Assembly (NCBI GenBank): GCA_964451255.1
Contig: CAYVHL010000002.1
Coordinates: 62,001-126,000, forward strand
DNA from: JAHBTB01 sp964451255
GTDB taxonomy: Bacteria; Armatimonadota; Fimbriimonadia; Fimbriimonadales; Fimbriimonadaceae
Direction of reading: 5' to 3'
Length of the DNA stretch: 64,000 bases
Shown here: in pieces, positions 60,101-64,000 of the stretch
Numbering within the stretch: the first letter of the stretch is position 1
Layout: each line of letters begins with the position of its first letter
Program-made: the position numbers and the translations under genes
Notes under the pieces: model-generated
Seen by the model: only the letters and a program-made list of their open reading frames with translations
Database searches by the model: none
Told to the model about the DNA's origin: nothing

Positions 60101-60940
60101 TCAGGGCGACGGGACGAGTGGGCTTTCGTTGCTCTCGCGGCCGCCAAGGGTCGGCCAGCCCGCTTTCCATTTGATCGAGGCGGCCTCTAGATGCCGCGGG
60201 CGTTGGGGCGGAAATGTCTTGCCGCTCTCCTTGATCCTCTTCTCGACAGCCTTTACCCGGTTGGCGTTGTCAGGGTGGTCTTTCAAGAACTCCGGTCCTC
60301 CGTTGCCGGTGAGCTTGCCCAAGAGGGTGAAGACGTCGGCCATACCTTGCGGGTTATAGCCCGCCTCGACCATCAAGTCATAGCCGACGCTATCCGCTTC
60401 GGACTCCTGTTTTCGTGAGTAAGGGAGGCTGCCAAACACGGTGTCTGCCGCCCCCGCCAGGCTCTGGATCGAATCGTTGGCCTTGATGAGCACGAGCACG
60501 GCGAGCAAGCCGAGTTGGCGTTTCGTGTTGTCGGCATAGGCGCTGGCCCAGTGCTGGTGCCTGATATGGGTGAGCTCGTGACCAAGAATCCCTGCAAGCT
60601 CGTCCTCAGTCTTCAATTTGTCCAGCAGGGCGGAGTAGATGAAAATAGGGCCCCCGGGCAGGGCAAACGCGTTGATGTCCTTGCTTTCAATGACATCAAA
60701 CGTGAACTCAAAAGGTTGGTCCTTCTTCTCTTTTGCGGGAATCAGGGAGACAAGGAGTTTGCCGACGCGGCGGACCTCTCTCACCCGGCTGTCGCTGTCA
60801 GGAAGCACCTTCTCTTGCTTGTGGATGCGGGCGGCCGCTTCCTTCCCGATCTTGATCTGGTCAGCGACGCCCGGCTTGAATGGGTCGGCGATTGTGAGCG
60901 CGGCGAGCCCGGCGACGAGAACAGATGACAGCACCCTCAT
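60101..60940 (-). CDS. M48-family zinc metalloprotease
   Basis: A 279-residue exported protease with a signal peptide (MRVLSSVLVAGLAALTIA). The zinc site is H121-E122-L-T-H125 in the GHELTHIRHQH helix, and the third ligand is E179 in ESEAD. This layout matches the soluble BepA/LoiP-type M48 proteases that work on outer-membrane assembly in other bacteria. A C-terminal extension after the LKDHPDNANRVKAVEKR block is polar and probably disordered. It is convergent with the rhamnosidase gene (20-base gap) and divergent from the prepilin gene. Confidence 0.92.
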   Translation of the reverse strand: MRVLSSVLVAGLAALTIADPFKPGVADQIKIGKEAAARIHKQEKVLPDSDSRVREVRRVGKLLVSLIPAKEKKDQPFEFTFDVIESKDINAFALPGGPIFIYSALLDKLKTEDELAGILGHELTHIRHQHWASAYADNTKRQLGLLAVLVLIKANDSIQSLAGAADTVFGSLPYSRKQESEADSVGYDLMVEAGYNPQGMADVFTLLGKLTGNGGPEFLKDHPDNANRVKAVEKRIKESGKTFPPQRPRHLEAASIKWKAGWPTLGGRESNESPLVPSP

Positions 60941-61098
60941 ATAGGATTCGACGGTGACAGCGCGTGACTTGTTTCCTTGCCCAAGAGATGGAACCTAGCA
61001 ATTTCGCTGGCTCAATCGGGGCCCAGCCTATGGAAATCCCTTCCTGTTGGTGCTCCTTTCCCGCCGTGTGTGGGAGGACACGCGGGGAAACACTCAAA

Positions 61099-61497
61099 AT
61101 GTACAAGCGAAACAAGAACAAGGGTTTCACTCTCGTCGAGATCATGATCGTCGTCTTGATCATCGGCATCCTTCTGGCCATCGCCGTGCCGAACTTCATC
61201 AAGGCACGACAGAACAGCCGCCTGCAGTCGGTCATCGGCAACCTCAAGCAGATCGATTCGGCCAAGCAGCAGTGGGCCATGGACCTTGGCAAGACCTCGA
61301 CCGACACGCCGGTCGACGGCCAGGGCGGTGACCTTGCCCCGGCATACATGAACAAGTGGCCGGTTGGCCCGGTCGGCGTCGCCGCCGACTACGTGGCGAA
61401 CGCCGTCAACGCCGACCCGACTTTCAAGGGCATCACGTTGACCGCCTTCCAGGATCCTGCCACGCAGGCCGCTTCCATCGCTGCCGCCGGCCTCTAA
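61099..61497 (+). CDS. Type IV pilin / type II secretion pseudopilin-like protein
   Basis: A 132-residue prepilin. The leader MYKRNKNKG is followed by FTLVEIMIVVLIIGILLAIAV, with glutamate at position 5 of the mature protein, the standard cut site for a prepilin peptidase. The globular part is small, with a QWAMDLGKTSTDTPV region seen in GspG-like and Armatimonadota pilins. A GC-rich hairpin with one bulge (61065-61088) lies in the leader. A terminator follows at 61523. It is probably the most abundant pilin of this locus, separate from the minor pseudopilins downstream. Confidence 0.9.
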   Translation: MYKRNKNKGFTLVEIMIVVLIIGILLAIAVPNFIKARQNSRLQSVIGNLKQIDSAKQQWAMDLGKTSTDTPVDGQGGDLAPAYMNKWPVGPVGVAADYVANAVNADPTFKGITLTAFQDPATQAASIAAAGL

Positions 61498-61522
61498 GCC
61501 AGCGCGCAACGTGAAGACGGAA

Positions 61523-61554
61523 TCCGAGTCCACCCCGGCTGGGGTGGGCTCGGA
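61523..61554 (+). terminator. Terminator-like hairpin after the prepilin gene
   Basis: TCCGAGTCCACCCC pairs with GGGGTGGGCTCGGA around a GGCT loop, giving a 14-base-pair stem with one G-T pair. The following CTGTCTTTGTTC has only a weak T tract. Confidence 0.7.
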
Positions 61555-61680
61555 CTGTCTTTGTTCGACCTCGGCCGAGGCACTGTAGGACAATTGCTGG
61601 GCACGCGGCAGGCAATTATCGGGAACACATGAATTGTGGCTCGGTGCCGCCGCTCTCGCGGAGAGACACGGGAATTGCCC

Positions 61681-62070
61681 ATGGACAAGGCGCAGAAATT
61701 CATAGTGTTCGCGACTCTCACGGTCGTGCCGCTGCTGTTCCAGCCGTTGACGGACCGGATATTGGGTGGCGGCTTGTCCAGCGGCACGGTCTCATCTTCG
61801 TCACTATCGAAGCTGAGGTCGGCAATGACGGGGCAACTCCCCGAGGCGCCTGGGTCACAAACGGACGTGAGTTCAAAGGCGTCCGCCCAAGGGTCTCACG
61901 GGAATGTTCTCATCGCCCTGTGCGGCACCACTCTCATCGGTGGGCTTGTTCTCTTCTGCGGTAAGTGGTTCCTCGACCGCTCCATCCCTGCTGATCGAAA
62001 GTTCTGTGAAGGCCCCGTCATGGAACCTACTCCAGACACCATGTCCAGACCGTCGCGGAGTCAGGGCTAG
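61681..62070 (+). CDS. Hypothetical small membrane protein
   Basis: A 129-residue protein with two hydrophobic segments (residues 7-24 and about 75-95) and a Ser-rich loop between them. Both ends are polar. The start MDKAQKF is chosen over an upstream arginine-rich ATG at 61636 because it gives a normal membrane-protein N-terminus. It lies between the prepilin gene and the minor pseudopilin operon, but whether it belongs to the pilus system is not known. The palindrome CCTCGGCCGAGG occurs upstream at about 61568. Confidence 0.5.
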   Translation: MDKAQKFIVFATLTVVPLLFQPLTDRILGGGLSSGTVSSSSLSKLRSAMTGQLPEAPGSQTDVSSKASAQGSHGNVLIALCGTTLIGGLVLFCGKWFLDRSIPADRKFCEGPVMEPTPDTMSRPSRSQG

Positions 62071-62173
62071 TTCCTGACCGAATCTGGCGAAATTGTCACC
62101 TACAGATTCCCTGTAATCGCTAAACCCAAGTAAATGTCCCGCCGACAATCTCCAATAGGGTGGAAGAACGGAA

Positions 62174-62689
62174 ATGGTGACAAAAGAAATGCACAGATGC
62201 AATTTGAGGAGAAGGCGCGTTCGTTTGGGCCACACGCTCATCGAAGTCATGTTGGCTTCTTTCCTGGCCCTCACCTGCTGTCTGCTCTTCGCCGCTACGG
62301 TTCCCGTCGCGAACCGGAGCCGAGGACGGGCCGAGTTTCTTTCTGTTGCAACGAGCCTCGCCCAGAAGCAGCTTGAAATGGCCAAGGGCCTGGGTTACGC
62401 GAAGCTCGACAGCGCCTCCCTTCTGTCGGCAGGCATCATCCAGAGTTCCTCCCCGGTCGACCTAAAGGCTGCCGGGCTGACCCAGTCGACGGCGATGGGC
62501 TTCGAGAGCACGACACTCGACGCCGGCCAAATGGACACCGCCGCGAACGCATTGCCCTCGGGACGGTCATTTATCCAACTGTCCGACGTCGATATCGACT
62601 TCCGTCAAATCAACGTGCTCGTGTTCTACCGGGACGAAAACGGCGCCTACCGTGAGGTCGAAGTGTCCAGCTTGGTGGCGAACATATGA
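62174..62689 (+). CDS. Minor pseudopilin, PilV/GspI-like
   Basis: A 171-residue prepilin-like protein. A long basic leader (MVTKEMHRCNLRRRRVRLG) precedes HTLIEVMLASFLALTCCLLF, with the +5 glutamate. The layout matches minor pilins that prime pilus or pseudopilus assembly (PilV or GspI position). It overlaps the next gene by four bases. GGAAG sits a few bases before the ATG. Together with the next two genes it forms a typical I-J-K or V-W-X order. Confidence 0.82.
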   Translation: MVTKEMHRCNLRRRRVRLGHTLIEVMLASFLALTCCLLFAATVPVANRSRGRAEFLSVATSLAQKQLEMAKGLGYAKLDSASLLSAGIIQSSSPVDLKAAGLTQSTAMGFESTTLDAGQMDTAANALPSGRSFIQLSDVDIDFRQINVLVFYRDENGAYREVEVSSLVANI

Positions 62690-63291
62690 GGGCCAGCAAG
62701 AGATCAGGCTTCACGCTCGTCGAGGCGATGGTAGCCAGCGTCTTGTCTACCGTCGTCATGTTCGTCGCTGTCGGCGCGTTCTTGGCGGGCATCGGCAACT
62801 GGGCCCGTGGCGAGTCGTGGATCGACGTGCAGCAACAGAGCAGGAACGGCGTCCGCGCCGTCAGCGACGCTCTGCGCGAGGCCATGGCGGTGACCGTGGA
62901 CTCCGACGGAATGGGTCTGCACTACCGTATGCCGGTGACCGGCTCAGACGGCTCTTTCAGTGTGCCGATGCTGTGGGACGGGATCGACAGGCGGATCTAT
63001 TACGAGGACGGCTCGCTTTGGGTCGATGACGGGGCCACGCGACATATCGCCGCTCGCAACGTCATCACCGTCGATCCGTTCCAAACGGCCACCAACGCTC
63101 GGACGGTCGTTATAGAGAAAGGGCCATATACCGCGCCCGCGTACCGAATTTTCACCGCCGACGTGAGTGTCAACACGCGCAGCGTCGTCGTGTGCCTCGT
63201 CACAAGGAGCCGCGGCAGAGGCTCGGAGACTGTGCACGCTCGCCACAGGGAGACGATCTTCCTTCGTAACGTCCCCTCAATCACAAGATGA
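62686..63291 (+). CDS. Minor pseudopilin, PilW/GspJ-like
   Basis: A 201-residue prepilin-like protein. The leader MRASKRSG is followed by FTLVEAMVASVLSTVVMFV. The soluble domain has SRNGVRAVSDALREAMAVTV and RRIYYEDGSLWVDDGA, matching GspJ/PilW proteins where an early helix carries Q-Q-x-S-R-x-x-V-R. It overlaps both neighbours by four bases (ATGA), so the three genes are translated together. Confidence 0.85.
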   Translation: MRASKRSGFTLVEAMVASVLSTVVMFVAVGAFLAGIGNWARGESWIDVQQQSRNGVRAVSDALREAMAVTVDSDGMGLHYRMPVTGSDGSFSVPMLWDGIDRRIYYEDGSLWVDDGATRHIAARNVITVDPFQTATNARTVVIEKGPYTAPAYRIFTADVSVNTRSVVVCLVTRSRGRGSETVHARHRETIFLRNVPSITR

Positions 63292-64000
63292 AACACCGCA
63301 AGCGAACCACCCGGCGCGGCAGCGCTTTGCCGATCGTGTTCGGCATTCTGGCCATCTTGGCCGTGTGTGTCGCGGTCTATCTAGACCGCGCGACATATGC
63401 CTTTCGCAGTTCCAAGAAGAACCAGTACGACGTCCAGACCGCCCACTTGTGCGAGTCAGGCGTACAGGCGGTACTCCGCTCGTTTTGGCGAGAGTTCAAG
63501 ACCAGCCAAAACTTCAGTTCCATGGACACCGTGACGGGGGGGGCAACTCCAAACACGCCGAAAGGGTCGCAAGCCGGATTGATCGACGGTGTCGGGAGAT
63601 ATGCCGCTGGAGTCATCAGCGTCACGGATCCAGGCGGCAGCACGTATGACCGGACCGTGACGATCAGGTCTGTCGGTTGGATCGACAAGGACAACAACGG
63701 TGTTCAGGACTCGGGCGAGCCCCGCCGGACAGTCGACGTTGTCGTCAACTTCTCGCTCGACCGAAGCAAGGTCTTCGACTACACCTACTTTGTGAACAAC
63801 TTCGGCTGGATGACTGGATTTCGTCCGACCGACCTGTACATCAACGGCGACGCCCGGTCGAACGGCGACTTCACGTTCACCAGCGGGTCGGGAACCTTGA
63901 ACGGCAGCATCATCGCCAGCTACAACAACAAGTTGGTCCCGGGTGCGCCCGGCGTCATCAACCTGGCGCCATACAAGTGGTCTACGTCCACATACAAGAG
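63288..64000 (+). CDS. Minor pilin assembly protein, PilX/GspK-like, 3' truncated by the window edge
   Basis: The start ATG at 63288 overlaps the stop of the previous gene. The visible 237 residues begin MKHRKRTTRRGSALPIVFG, a basic leader and hydrophobic segment without the classical FTLVE but with the G-S-A-L-P-I-V pattern of PilX-type proteins. A helix with DVQTAHLCESGVQAVLRSFW follows, then beta-rich sequence with DKDNNGVQDSGEPR and SNGDFTFTSGSGTLNGS. The frame is open to the last base of the window. It is the third member of the minor pseudopilin operon. Confidence 0.8.
   Translation, partial: MKHRKRTTRRGSALPIVFGILAILAVCVAVYLDRATYAFRSSKKNQYDVQTAHLCESGVQAVLRSFWREFKTSQNFSSMDTVTGGATPNTPKGSQAGLIDGVGRYAAGVISVTDPGGSTYDRTVTIRSVGWIDKDNNGVQDSGEPRRTVDVVVNFSLDRSKVFDYTYFVNNFGWMTGFRPTDLYINGDARSNGDFTFTSGSGTLNGSIIASYNNKLVPGAPGVINLAPYKWSTSTYK

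Noticed and set aside
61568..61579. Palindrome CCTCGGCCGAGG as an operator
   Set aside because: Twelve-base GC palindromes are common in such DNA, and no second copy or promoter arrangement supports a role.
63536..63543. G8 tract in the PilX-like gene as a phase-variation site
   Set aside because: It lies well inside the coding region, in frame, encoding Thr-Gly-Gly-Ala; it is shorter than the other tracts and has no out-of-frame leader.

Overview
The window comes from a GC-rich bacterium with an outer membrane. The gene mix points to Armatimonadota, most likely a Fimbriimonadales-type lineage. This is an inference from several signs: a PEP-CTERM protein ending in VPEP plus an arginine tail, several prepilin-like proteins with FTLVE leaders, a putative outer-membrane barrel, the futalosine menaquinone enzyme MqnE, and scattered housekeeping genes (nuoB-nuoI alone, sucC without sucD, flhA without other flagellar genes). 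No rRNA, convincing tRNA, CRISPR array, insertion sequence or prophage was seen.

Layout. 1-2.4 kb: end of apbE, two cyclophilins and a zinc-ribbon membrane protein. 2.4-8.2 kb: an accessory block with a secreted two-gene cassette on the minus strand, nuoBI, a tandem pair of beta-rich paralogues and a lipoprotein. 8.2-19.4 kb: mfd, a PEP-CTERM protein, a prepilin-like protein, a DUF1844 pair, a GNAT enzyme, sucC, an LD-carboxypeptidase, and a CBM9-like/CtlX pair. 19.4-29.2 kb: a long minus-strand block made of an ABC exporter, a SecD-like membrane protein, four small secreted proteins or lipoproteins, a RodA/FtsW protein and FtsK. 29.2-38.2 kb: a MoxR ATPase, a glycosyltransferase, msrB, DinB-like and PH-like membrane proteins, a large BNR-repeat protein and glnA. 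38.3-41.2 kb: two more copies of the secreted cassette, one disrupted. 41.3-51.9 kb: an M16 peptidase pair, mqnE, an M1 peptidase, a putative barrel, hisS and a class II aldolase. 51.9-60.1 kb: flhA, hemW, and GH20-like, CorA and GH78-like genes. 60.1-64.0 kb: an M48 protease and a pilin/pseudopilin operon that runs off the end.

Two patterns cut across the genes. First, at least twelve start codons have a -10-like hexamer 6-11 bases upstream, usually nine, with no clear Shine-Dalgarno sequence. This suggests widespread leaderless transcription, and I used it to choose several starts. Second, a family of about 320-residue secreted proteins occurs three times (2447-3457, 38315-39265, 40124-41073). 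Each copy is preceded on the same strand by a smaller open frame, and two of the copies have 10-base G/C tracts at the places where phase variation works: in a promoter spacer and in a signal-peptide reading frame. A third tract of nine G lies at codons 7-10 of the neighbouring gene at 5104. This cassette is my best candidate for an undescribed system.
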